A DNA stretch of 6,218 nucleotides from Clostridia bacterium (lineage in GTDB: Bacteria > Bacillota > Clostridia > UBA1381 > UMGS1253), in NCBI GenBank assembly GCA_017411585.1, contig JAFQPV010000197.1:1-6218 (forward strand). The letters are read 5' to 3'. A program made the translations under genes and the position numbers. This document shows, piece by piece, positions 1 through 5,452 of this stretch; the stretch's first letter is position 1, and each line of letters starts with the position of its first letter. The notes below the pieces were generated by a model. It was not told the origin of the DNA and did not search any database. It saw only the letters and a program-made list of their open reading frames with translations.

Positions 1-2
1 CC

Positions 3-37
3 CATTTCTCATTGCTCATTTCTCATTTCTCATTTTC
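3..37. repeat. Heptamer tandem repeat, about five imperfect copies
   Basis: Five consecutive 7-base units can be read: CATTTCT, CATTGCT, CATTTCT, CATTTCT and CATTTTC. The array ends about 14 bases before the ribosome binding site of the deacetylase gene. Read on the other strand, its units (AGAAATG, GAAAATG) match the sequence at 802-814 at the far end of that gene, so the gene sits between oppositely oriented copies of the same short repeat. The array may continue to the left of the window. No function is implied. Confidence 0.75.
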
Positions 38-50
38 ATATAAATGAATT

Positions 51-58
51 GGGGTGAT
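51..58 (+). promoter_or_regulatory. Ribosome binding site setting the pdaB start at 62
   Basis: GGGGTGAT contains GGTGAT, complementary to the 3' end of 16S rRNA, and stands just before ATG 62. The in-frame ATG at 44 lies upstream of this site and has no purine-rich site of its own, so 62 is the better start. Confidence 0.75.
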
Positions 59-61
59 AAA

Positions 62-817
62 ATGAAAATCTATACATTTAATCTGAAACAGCTTCTGCTC
101 ACCGCCTGCGCAATCCTTGCGCTGTGTGTATGTATTACGGCGGGCACGGTGCTGCCCACTGTCGGCAGCGTGCGCCTGCTCCCCATCTACAGCGTGGATA
201 CGTCTGAGAAAACCATTGCGCTTACCTTCGACTGCGCCTGGGGCGATGCCGATACCGATAAAATTTTACAGGTGCTTGACCAATGCGGCGTTAAGGCGAC
301 TTTTTTTGTGACCGGCGATTATGTCGACCGCTGTGCGGACAGTGTGAAAAAATTTCACGCCGCCGGGCACGAAATCGCCAACCAGTCCGATGTGCATCCG
401 CACGTAAATAACCTGTCTGTCGCTGACCTGACTGCCGACACCAATGCGTGCAGTGCTAAAATCAAGGCAATCACCGGCACCGCACCCACGCTGTACCGCG
501 CACCGTACGGCGAATATAATGACAAAGTGATAGAAACGGTGAACAATTTGGGCTACAGATTTATCCAATGGGACTGCGACAGCATCGATTACAAAAATCC
601 GTCCGCCGAAGAGATGCAGACGCGTATCCATAAAAAGGTGCAAAACGGCTCCATCCTGCTGTTTCACACCGGCACGGAAAACACTGCCTCTGCGCTCGGC
701 GGCATTTTAGCCGATTTGCAGGCGCAGGGCTACACCTTCAAGCCCGTAGGGCAGCTTATTTACAAGGAAGGCTTTGTGATTGATCACGCGGGAAGACAGA
801 GGAAAATGAGAAATTGA
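62..817 (+). CDS. pdaB: PdaB-like polysaccharide deacetylase, membrane-anchored
   Basis: This 251-residue protein belongs to the NodB-type polysaccharide deacetylases (carbohydrate esterase family 4). Members remove acetyl groups from sugars; PdaB-type members act outside the membrane during spore formation. An uncleaved signal or anchor segment spans about residues 9-31. The catalytic domain follows, with TFD at 55-57 (D57 the predicted general base) and the WGD variant of motif 1 (60-62) typical of PdaB, then motif 3 RAPYG (146-150), motif 4 WDCDSID (170-176) and motif 5 LLFHTG (199-204, H202 catalytic). Motif 2 reads NQSDVHP (107-113), so Q108 stands where most relatives have the first metal-binding His, while H112 is kept. 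The length fits Bacillus PdaB (about 254 residues). The last residues, roughly RKMRN, and the stop are encoded by a repeat. Family assignment is firm; PdaB among paralogues is likely; activity is uncertain because of Q108. Confidence 0.85.
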   Translation: MKIYTFNLKQLLLTACAILALCVCITAGTVLPTVGSVRLLPIYSVDTSEKTIALTFDCAWGDADTDKILQVLDQCGVKATFFVTGDYVDRCADSVKKFHAAGHEIANQSDVHPHVNNLSVADLTADTNACSAKIKAITGTAPTLYRAPYGEYNDKVIETVNNLGYRFIQWDCDSIDYKNPSAEEMQTRIHKKVQNGSILLFHTGTENTASALGGILADLQAQGYTFKPVGQLIYKEGFVIDHAGRQRKMRN

Positions 818-900
818 AAATGGAGAATGGAGAATTACGGTGGCTTTTCGCAACGCGAAAAGCTTTCAATCACTTTCCATTTTAAATTTTCCATTCTCCA
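802..900. repeat. Intergenic inverted-repeat element overlapping the pdaB 3' end
   Basis: Two 16-base arms (821-836 and 885-900) are reverse complements with one mismatch (TGGAGAATGG core). A perfect 9-bp hairpin (843-863) lies between them. To the left, 802-814 carries GAAAATGAGAAAT, which is the reverse complement of part of the repeat at the window start. The element begins inside the deacetylase gene and supplies its stop codon (815-817). It sits between two convergent genes. The structure resembles small non-coding intergenic repeats scattered in Clostridia, but whether it is multi-copy cannot be judged from one window. Confidence 0.65.
843..863. terminator. Hairpin between convergent genes, possible weak terminator
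   Basis: GCTTTTCGC (843-851) and GCGAAAAGC (855-863) form a perfect 9-bp stem with a 3-base AAC loop. Only three T residues follow on the plus strand before the run is broken, and none follows on the minus strand, so it lacks the U-tract of a standard intrinsic terminator. Its position between the convergent pdaB and ylbJ-like genes fits a terminator role. It may instead be only the centre of the surrounding repeat. Confidence 0.3.
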
Positions 901-901
901 C

Positions 902-942
902 TATATATGCATCATTGCCAAACCGGCAATGATACATATATA
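902..942. repeat. Long hairpin spanning the ylbJ-like stop codon
   Basis: ATCATTGCC (911-919) pairs with GGCAATGAT (925-933) around a 5-base loop, and after one mismatch the alternating AT arms (902-909 and 935-942) continue the stem, giving 17 paired positions of 18. The stop codon of the minus-strand gene (912-914) and its last nine or so codons lie inside. There is no T-tract in either direction, so this is not a standard terminator. It could stabilise the mRNA 3' end or be part of the adjoining repeat. Confidence 0.7.
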
Positions 943-1808
943 TAGGAAAGAACTGCTTGTAATACCTTGCCGATAATACATGTTTTTGCCGACAAATCCG
1001 TATCCGCCAATATGCCGGCAATCTGCAGATGCACACTGATGCCGCCAAAGCCGAGCACGAGCGATAAAAACCGCATTTTTTGCGCGAGTGGCAGCGGCAG
1101 CGCACAAACGCTGCTGCAGCCGTTCGTAATTTCCAAGATGCCGCTCAAAATTGCGTGTTTCGGCAGCATCGCAAGCACTACGGCGAACAGCACCGTGAAG
1201 CCACAGACGTAGAGGATGTTGTTTACTGCCGCGCGGATGCTGTCCGACAGTGCCGCGGTGAGCGGCTGTGCGTAAAAATAAGCTTTCCTATATGGGCGCG
1301 GTCTGTCATGCATACGGTGCAGCTGAAACAGCATCCCGACAGTGATGGCGGCAAGTGCGTGGCACAGGTAGAGCGTACGCCCCGCCTGCGCGCTACCGAG
1401 CAGCACCGTCCCCACCGTACCGAGCACGAACAGCGGTCCCGAATTATTGCAAAAGGCAAGCAGGCGCTCTGCCTCGGTTTTGGAAATCTGTCCGCTTTGG
1501 TATAAATCCTTGATGCACACCGTCCCCACCGGGTAACCGCTGACAAAGCCCAAAATCACTGCCGCCGCACCGCTGCCGTTTACGCCGAACAGTGGACGGC
1601 ATATGCGCGAAAACGGTTTTTCCAAAATCGACGGCAGACCGAGGCGCACCAGCAGTCCCGACAGCACAAAGAACACGAAAAGTGACGGCAGCAGCGCATT
1701 GGCACAAAGCAAAAGCGCCGCCTTCGCCGCGCGGATGCAGCTTTCCGAATATACGCACACGCCTACCGTCGCCACCGCCGTTAATATAAGCGAAAGTTTA
1801 TTTTTCAT
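912..1808 (-). CDS. ylbJ: YlbJ/SpoVV-like sporulation integral membrane protein, short form
   Basis: This 298-residue, very hydrophobic protein resembles the YlbJ family with nucleoside-recognition (Gate) domains. In Bacillus subtilis, YlbJ (SpoVV) is needed to move dipicolinic acid across the outer forespore membrane. Visible signatures are the N-terminal helix (about 5-20), LLPSLFVFFVLS (39-50), RPLFGV (71-76), GFVSGYPVG (87-95), FCNNSGP (119-125), a second-half LEITNG (225-230) and GFGGISVHLQ (253-262). These correspond to the two Gate halves, with about seven or eight membrane segments in all. The protein is about 110 residues shorter than B. subtilis YlbJ, yet both signature halves are present, so it may be a shorter subfamily and not a fragment. 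I chose ATG at 1808 because AGGTGG lies five bases before it; the GTG at 1817 falls inside that site. It is convergent with pdaB and divergent from yqfC. The family is fairly secure; the exact substrate is inferred. Confidence 0.8.
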   Translation of the reverse strand: MKNKLSLILTAVATVGVCVYSESCIRAAKAALLLCANALLPSLFVFFVLSGLLVRLGLPSILEKPFSRICRPLFGVNGSGAAAVILGFVSGYPVGTVCIKDLYQSGQISKTEAERLLAFCNNSGPLFVLGTVGTVLLGSAQAGRTLYLCHALAAITVGMLFQLHRMHDRPRPYRKAYFYAQPLTAALSDSIRAAVNNILYVCGFTVLFAVVLAMLPKHAILSGILEITNGCSSVCALPLPLAQKMRFLSLVLGFGGISVHLQIAGILADTDLSAKTCIIGKVLQAVLSYIYVSLPVWQ

Positions 1809-1813
1809 ACAAG

Positions 1814-1820
1814 CCACCTC
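1814..1820 (-). promoter_or_regulatory. Ribosome binding site for the ylbJ-like gene
   Basis: On the minus strand GAGGTGG stands five bases before ATG 1808. It overlaps an alternative in-frame GTG at 1817, which rules that codon out as the likely start. Confidence 0.75.
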
Positions 1821-1823
1821 TGT

Positions 1824-1853
1824 AATTTATATGCACGTGGATGCATATAAATT
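1824..1853. repeat. Perfect 12-bp inverted repeat upstream of the ylbJ-like gene
   Basis: AATTTATATGCA (1824-1835) is repeated as its reverse complement at 1842-1853, with a 6-base spacer. The right arm of the palindrome ends four bases from the ribosome binding site of the minus-strand gene. It could be an mRNA leader hairpin or an operator for a dimeric regulator; nothing in the sequence decides between them. No convincing promoter was found around it. Confidence 0.7.
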
Positions 1854-1884
1854 TAAAGAATAATGATTTGGTTATATTTAAAAT

Positions 1885-2070
1885 ATCCCCCAGTCAGCTA
1901 CGCTGACAGTCTTCGACCCGGGTCGCAATTATAAATTGCTTCCCGCTTTGGCTAAAAATATGCCACAGGCATATTTTCTTTACGCGTCGCGCCCTTTAGG
2001 CAAGGGGCCTTAAAACATACCTGCCTCCCTTGCCTAAAGGGAGGAGGGACCGCTTGCGGTGGAGGGATTC
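1885..2070. repeat. Compound palindromic intergenic element (MITE-like)
   Basis: This stretch is a chain of palindromes: GTCAGC/GCTGAC (1893-1907), the 12-base palindrome CGACCCGGGTCG (1914-1925), GCAATT/AATTGC (1925-1939), a 10-bp stem (1955-1964 with 1968-1977), a perfect 15-bp inverted repeat (1992-2006 with 2027-2041) and ACCGC/GCGGT (2049-2060). The ends are loosely inverted (ATCCCCC at left, GGAGGGAT at right). It contains no gene. The layout resembles non-autonomous small mobile or repeat elements I recall from Clostridia intergenic regions. Its right edge is about 22 bases from the yqfC ribosome binding site, so it probably forms part of the yqfC leader or carries its promoter. Confidence 0.7.
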
Positions 2071-2091
2071 TTATGATAACCATCTGCATTT

Positions 2092-2098
2092 GAGGTGA
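2092..2098 (+). promoter_or_regulatory. Ribosome binding site setting a TTG start for yqfC
   Basis: GAGGTGA lies five bases before TTG 2104. The upstream in-frame GTG at 2095 is inside this site and is therefore unlikely to be the start. Confidence 0.75.
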
Positions 2099-2103
2099 AT
2101 AAT

Positions 2104-2406
2104 TTGAAAAACCGCGTTACTGATAATAAACTCAAAAAAAGCATCCTCGAAAAAGCGAGCGAAACACTTGATTTGCCAAAAAATCTGACGATGCAGCTGC
2201 CGCGCCTGATTTTCACCGGGCACCGCGAGCTGTACATCGAAAACTTTCGCGGCATTGCAGAATATGGCGACAGCTGCATCCGCATCGCAACGCAGACAAA
2301 GCAAATCTGTATCTGCGGGCGCGCGCTCGCCATCAAATGCATCGCCGCCGAGGAAATCACCCTCGAAGGTGAAATCGAGTCTGTCACGTTTGAAGGTGGT
2401 GTATAA
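2104..2406 (+). CDS. yqfC: Sporulation protein YqfC
   Basis: This 100-residue protein matches the small YqfC family (about 93 residues in B. subtilis), made in the mother cell under sigma-E in Bacillus and found next to yqfD in most spore formers. Its molecular role is not established. Recognisable parts are LDLPKNLTMQLPRL (about 22-35), the hallmark ELYIENFRGI (about 41-50) and the final stretch AAEEITLEGEIESVTFEGG. It has no signal peptide or membrane segment. The start is TTG 2104, five bases after GAGGTGA. Its stop codon TAA directly abuts the ATG of yqfD, and the yqfD ribosome binding site lies within its last codons, so the two are translationally linked. No promoter was seen in the 22 bases between the upstream repeat and its ribosome binding site. 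Confidence 0.9.
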   Translation: MKNRVTDNKLKKSILEKASETLDLPKNLTMQLPRLIFTGHRELYIENFRGIAEYGDSCIRIATQTKQICICGRALAIKCIAAEEITLEGEIESVTFEGGV

Positions 2407-3594
2407 ATGGGCGTTCGGCTGATTCAATTTCTGCGCGGTTATGTGTCCCTTTTGCTGTCCGGGCAGTTCATAGAGCGATTTTTCAACATTTGTATGCATC
2501 GCGGCATCTTTTTATGGGACATTTGCCGCCGCGGTCAAAACAGCGCGCAGGTGAAAATGAGTGTGCGCGCCTTTAAAATGCTGCCGCCAATTGCAAGGAA
2601 AACGCGCACGCGCGTGAAAATTTTAGAAAAGCGCGGTCTACCCATCTATCTTGCCGCCTGCAAACGGCGCACATTTTTCCTCATCGGACTTTTGCTTGCC
2701 GCAGCGTTTTTATATACCTCTTCCCTGTTTTTATGGTCGGTCGACATTGTCGGCTGTACACAGACAGAGCCTAAAGAAATCCAAGCTGTTTTGCGCGATT
2801 TGGGTGTTCGCACCGGTGCGTACAAAAAAGAGATTGATGTTGAGCGCGTAAAAAACCGCGCGCTCGCTAAGTTGGATACGCTCAGCTGGCTATGGGTGGA
2901 CATCCGCGGTTGCCGCGCAACGGTGCGCGTGCAGGAAAAGCGTATGCCCCCGGCAATCCTCCCCACCGAAGCGTGCGACATTGTTGCCGGCGCGGACGGC
3001 ATTATCGCCGAAATCCACGCCACTGAGGGGCACAAAAAGGTCGCCGCAGGTGACACCGTGGTGCGCGGTCAGCTCTTAATCAGTGCGGTGATGCCGAGCG
3101 AACGCATCGAAGCGCGCCTCACGCACGCCGCCGGCAAGGTCTATGCACGGACGTGGTATGAAAAAAGCAAGGTCGCACGGCTGACGGAAATCAAAAAAAA
3201 TTACACCGGTAACACGTACACGCGCCGCAAAATCAAAATCGGCAGCTTTATGCTGCCGCTCTCGCCATGGGGCGACGCACCGTATGAAAATTTCGACCGC
3301 ACAAAACAGTCGCACGATTTGGTGCTTTTTGGCATCTACACCGGCATTTCCTACCAGACGGAAATCGATGCAGAATACACGCCCGAAACCGTCGACATCT
3401 CGCGCGAAGCCGCAATCAAAGCCGCAGAGGCGGATTTGGATGCGCAAATCGAGGCAGCCCTGTTTGACAAAGCTGCCGAGCGCGCGGATGTGCGCACAAC
3501 ACACATTGATAATAGCGACGGCACCATCACCGTCACCCGCACAGCAGAATTTAAAGAGCAAATCGGCGTGGAAAAGACGGTCAATGTATTGTAA
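2407..3594 (+). CDS. yqfD: Sporulation protein YqfD
   Basis: This 395-residue protein has the length of B. subtilis YqfD (about 398). It is a single-pass membrane protein of the sigma-E regulon required for efficient sporulation; its biochemical role is unknown. The cytoplasmic N-terminal part carries the family pattern FLRGYVSLLLSG (8-19), FFNICMHRGIFLWD (25-38) and a basic stretch (62-88). One membrane helix follows at about 89-111, then a POTRA-like segment starting VDIVGC (112-117) and running to VRVQEKRMPP (173-182). Next comes a biotinyl/HlyD-like hairpin with DGIIAEI (197-203), AAGDTVVRGQLL (213-224) and the family's C-terminal domain. AAGGTGG at 2393-2399 lies seven bases before ATG 2407. 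It begins right after the yqfC stop (TAAATG). No hairpin terminator was seen after it. Confidence 0.92.
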   Translation: MGVRLIQFLRGYVSLLLSGQFIERFFNICMHRGIFLWDICRRGQNSAQVKMSVRAFKMLPPIARKTRTRVKILEKRGLPIYLAACKRRTFFLIGLLLAAAFLYTSSLFLWSVDIVGCTQTEPKEIQAVLRDLGVRTGAYKKEIDVERVKNRALAKLDTLSWLWVDIRGCRATVRVQEKRMPPAILPTEACDIVAGADGIIAEIHATEGHKKVAAGDTVVRGQLLISAVMPSERIEARLTHAAGKVYARTWYEKSKVARLTEIKKNYTGNTYTRRKIKIGSFMLPLSPWGDAPYENFDRTKQSHDLVLFGIYTGISYQTEIDAEYTPETVDISREAAIKAAEADLDAQIEAALFDKAAERADVRTTHIDNSDGTITVTRTAEFKEQIGVEKTVNVL

Positions 3595-3630
3595 TTCGAC
3601 AACCTCACTATATTTTTCTGCACAAAACTA

Positions 3631-3659
3631 TTGCTACAACTCAAAAAACAGTTTATAAT
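3631..3659 (+). promoter_or_regulatory. Sigma-A-type promoter for phoH(-ybeY-era)
   Basis: A perfect -10 box TATAAT (3654-3659) is preceded, with the ideal 17-base spacing, by a -35 box TTGCTA (3631-3636, four of six matches to TTGACA). Transcription would start near 3666, giving a leader of about 30 bases. It sits in the AT-rich gap after yqfD and would give phoH vegetative expression independent of yqfCD. Confidence 0.75.
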
Positions 3660-3681
3660 ATAAGATAGAAAGAAATTAACT

Positions 3682-3690
3682 AAGGATGTG
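3682..3690 (+). promoter_or_regulatory. Ribosome binding site setting a GTG start for phoH
   Basis: AAGGATGTG matches the ideal AAGGAGGTG at eight of nine positions and ends six bases before GTG 3697. The in-frame GTG at 3688 is part of this site, so 3697 is preferred. Confidence 0.65.
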
Positions 3691-3696
3691 AACTGT

Positions 3697-4683
3697 GTGA
3701 CAGAACTGCTTTTTTCCCTGCCGTCGGGCATTGACGTATCGGCGCTGTTCGGCAGCTTCGACTGCAATATCCGATTGATGGAAAAAGAACTCAATGTAAA
3801 AATCTTAAGCCGCGACGATGAGCTGAAAATCATCGGCGAGGGCGGCAATGCTGAAAACGCGCTCAAGGTATTAAAAAGCCTTTGCGATTATTTGGAGCGC
3901 GGCGAGGCATTAAACGAGCAAAATATTCTCTACACCATCTCCATGGTTGAAGACGGACTGGAAAGCACACTCGGCAAAATCGGTGACGATGTGGTTTGCA
4001 TCAGTGCCAAGGGTAAGCCGATAAAATCCAAAACCGTCGGGCAGAAAAAATATATTGAAGCGGTGAAAAAGAGTGTCATCACCTTCGGCATCGGTCCTGC
4101 CGGTACGGGCAAAACGTATCTGGCGGTGGCGGCAGCCGTGATGGCATTTCGTAACAAAGAGGTCAGCCGCATTATTTTAACGCGCCCTGCCGTAGAAGCA
4201 GGCGAAAAGCTCGGTTTTCTGCCGGGCGATTTGCAGATGAAGGTCGACCCGTATCTTCGTCCGCTCTATGATGCGATGTACGATATGCTCGGCGCAGACA
4301 GCTATCAAAAATACCTCGAGCGCGGTATGATTGAGGTTGCACCGCTCGCGTATATGCGCGGCAGAACCTTAGACGATGCGTTTATCATCTTGGACGAAGC
4401 GCAAAACACCACGCCGGAGCAAATGAAAATGTTTTTAACGCGTATCGGCTTCGGCTCGCGCGCGGTAGTCACCGGTGATATCACACAGATTGACCTGCCG
4501 GACGGCAAAAAATCTGGCCTTAAGGAGGCTGTAAAAATCCTCAAAAACATTGAAGATATTGAATTTTGCTATTTAACTGAAAAAGACGTAGTCCGCCATC
4601 CGCTGGTACAAAAGATTATCAAGGCGTATGAAAAAGCGGAAATGGAGCGGAAGCCGAGGGGAGCCAAACCAGATAGGGTTTAA
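3697..4683 (+). CDS. phoH: PhoH family ATPase
   Basis: This 328-residue protein is a cytoplasmic PhoH/PhoL-type P-loop ATPase, a family linked to RNA metabolism and almost always encoded beside ybeY. An N-terminal KH-like region (about 1-75) has ILSRDDELKIIGE (36-48). The ATPase domain starts near 103 with AKGKPIKSKTVGQKKYIEAV. The Walker A motif is GPAGTGKT (133-140), LTRPAVEAGEKLGFLPGD (161-178) follows, the Walker B-type motif is FIILDEAQN (229-237), and TGDITQIDLP (259-268) is the sensor region. All catalytic residues are present and the length is normal. GTG 3697 follows the ribosome binding site by six bases. It has its own sigma-A-type promoter and is separated from ybeY by 280 bases of structured DNA. 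The precise RNA substrate is unknown. Confidence 0.95.
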   Translation: MTELLFSLPSGIDVSALFGSFDCNIRLMEKELNVKILSRDDELKIIGEGGNAENALKVLKSLCDYLERGEALNEQNILYTISMVEDGLESTLGKIGDDVVCISAKGKPIKSKTVGQKKYIEAVKKSVITFGIGPAGTGKTYLAVAAAVMAFRNKEVSRIILTRPAVEAGEKLGFLPGDLQMKVDPYLRPLYDAMYDMLGADSYQKYLERGMIEVAPLAYMRGRTLDDAFIILDEAQNTTPEQMKMFLTRIGFGSRAVVTGDITQIDLPDGKKSGLKEAVKILKNIEDIEFCYLTEKDVVRHPLVQKIIKAYEKAEMERKPRGAKPDRV

Positions 4684-4781
4684 AAAGGTAAATTCAGCGA
4701 AATACTGCGGAAAAATTTATACACATACGAGAGTATGCACAAAAATTTTATCCTTGTCTTTCATCTGAATTTTCTCTTTTT
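4682..4781. repeat. Nested stem-loop element directly after phoH
   Basis: Four complementary pairs share one axis: AAAAAG/CTTTTT (4682-4687 with 4776-4781), AAATTCAG/CTGAATTT (4690-4697 with 4765-4772), AAAATTT/AAATTTT (4712-4718 with 4743-4749) and CATAC/GTATG (4724-4728 with 4733-4737, GAGA loop). The element starts within the phoH stop codon. Its right arm ends in a T-rich run, so it might end or attenuate the phoH transcript, or be a small intergenic repeat. It has no coding content that I can support. Confidence 0.65.
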
Positions 4782-4792
4782 AAACTCGCAGA

Positions 4793-4930
4793 CCCTATAC
4801 GCAGAGAAATTGTTGTCCTTTGGCTGCGTAAGAGCGAAACAAGGCTTGCGCCTTGTGAGAACGACAATGCCAAAGGGCGAAAATTTAACCAGTATAGGGC
4901 CTATGTGGTTTGACTCCACTCGGCTTAGGC
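4793..4930. repeat. Second nested stem-loop element upstream of ybeY
   Basis: Nested pairs on one axis are CCCTATAC/GTATAGGG (4793-4800 with 4892-4899), AAATT/AATTT (4807-4811 with 4882-4886), CCTTTGGC/GCCAAAGG (4817-4824 with 4869-4876) and a terminal hairpin ACAAGGC/GCCTTGT (4839-4845 with 4850-4856, TTGC loop). A 3' hairpin follows: GCCTA/TAGGC (4899-4903 with 4926-4930) enclosing GTGG/CCAC (4905-4908 with 4916-4919). It shares base 4899 with the first structure, so the two compete slightly. It does not match a riboswitch or leader that I recognise. It could be an intergenic repeat or a structured leader RNA of ybeY-era. Confidence 0.6.
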
Positions 4931-4951
4931 AAGCGTGCAGAACAACAAAAC

Positions 4952-4956
4952 AGGAG
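4952..4956 (+). promoter_or_regulatory. Ribosome binding site for ybeY
   Basis: AGGAG lies seven bases before ATG 4964 and confirms that start. Confidence 0.8.
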
Positions 4957-4963
4957 ATAACAT

Positions 4964-5452
4964 ATGAAGGCTGAAATTATTTTTGAGAACAATCAGGAGA
5001 AAATTGAAGTGCACGACGGTCTGTATGATTTAATCGAGCGCGTGGTCGATACAGTACTGACACAGGAAAATTTTGCGCACGAGTGCGAGGTATCGGTGCT
5101 GTTTGTCGATGATGACGAAATCCGCGCCTACAATCACGAGCACCGCGGCATCGATAAATCGACGGACGTGCTCTCCTTCCCGATGCTGGAATACGACGAG
5201 GCCGGCGAAATTGTGAGCGAGGACGTGGGCTTCGGCGATGTGCTGCTTTTAGGCGACATTGTTTTAAGCTTGGAGCACGCAAAGGCGCAGGCAGAAGAAT
5301 ACGGACACTCCTTTGAGCGTGAGGTCGGCTTTTTAACGGCGCATTCCGTACTGCATCTGCTCGGCTACGACCACGAGGACGATGAGGAAAGCCGCCTCGA
5401 AATGCGAGAAAAGGAGGAAAAAGCGCTCAGTGCGCTTGGACTTACAAGATGA
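4964..5452 (+). CDS. ybeY: Endoribonuclease YbeY (rRNA maturation factor)
   Basis: This 162-residue protein is YbeY (YqfG in Bacillus), a zinc-dependent single-strand endoribonuclease that helps mature the 3' end of 16S rRNA and takes part in ribosome quality control in the cytoplasm. The diagnostic zinc site H-x3-H-x5-H is intact as HSVLHLLGYDH (127-137; H127, H131, H137). Upstream conserved blocks are VLFVDDDEIRAYNHEHRG (45-62), STDVLSFP (66-73) and GDIVLS (97-102). The length is typical. ATG 4964 is preceded by AGGAG at seven bases. Its stop overlaps the era start (ATGA), so era is probably translated by coupling. The dgkA and cdd genes often found between ybeY and era in Firmicutes are absent. 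Confidence 0.96.
   Translation: MKAEIIFENNQEKIEVHDGLYDLIERVVDTVLTQENFAHECEVSVLFVDDDEIRAYNHEHRGIDKSTDVLSFPMLEYDEAGEIVSEDVGFGDVLLLGDIVLSLEHAKAQAEEYGHSFEREVGFLTAHSVLHLLGYDHEDDEESRLEMREKEEKALSALGLTR

Noticed and set aside
3..37. CRISPR-like array at the window start
   Set aside because: The units are only seven bases long with no spacers, so this is a simple tandem repeat.
1080..1505. 141-codon plus-strand open frame opposite the ylbJ-like gene
   Set aside because: Antisense shadow of a clear membrane-protein gene; rich in Arg, Gln and His, with no family signature and no ribosome binding site.
1858..1888. Possible sigma-E-type promoter for the ylbJ-like gene on the minus strand
   Set aside because: GGATATT and CATTATTC resemble the boxes only weakly and their spacing is longer than the 13 to 15 bases expected.
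2071..2499. 142-codon minus-strand open frame across yqfC and the yqfD start
   Set aside because: Antisense to two recognised genes with good starts; no motif or ribosome binding site supports it.
3076..3561. 161-codon minus-strand open frame opposite yqfD
   Set aside because: Shadow of yqfD; cysteine-rich, compositionally odd, no recognisable domain.
4899..4930. Possible tRNA-like or riboswitch stem in the ybeY leader
   Set aside because: The hairpin has no cloverleaf, T-loop or CCA features and matches no riboswitch core that I know.
4910..4938. TTGACT as a -35 box for ybeY
   Set aside because: No -10-like sequence occurs about 17 bases downstream; the site falls in a hairpin loop.
4735..4974. 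Open frame of 79 codons in the phoH-ybeY gap
   Set aside because: It has no ribosome binding site, its sequence is made of the palindromic repeat, and it overlaps the well-supported ybeY start. I treat it as chance.
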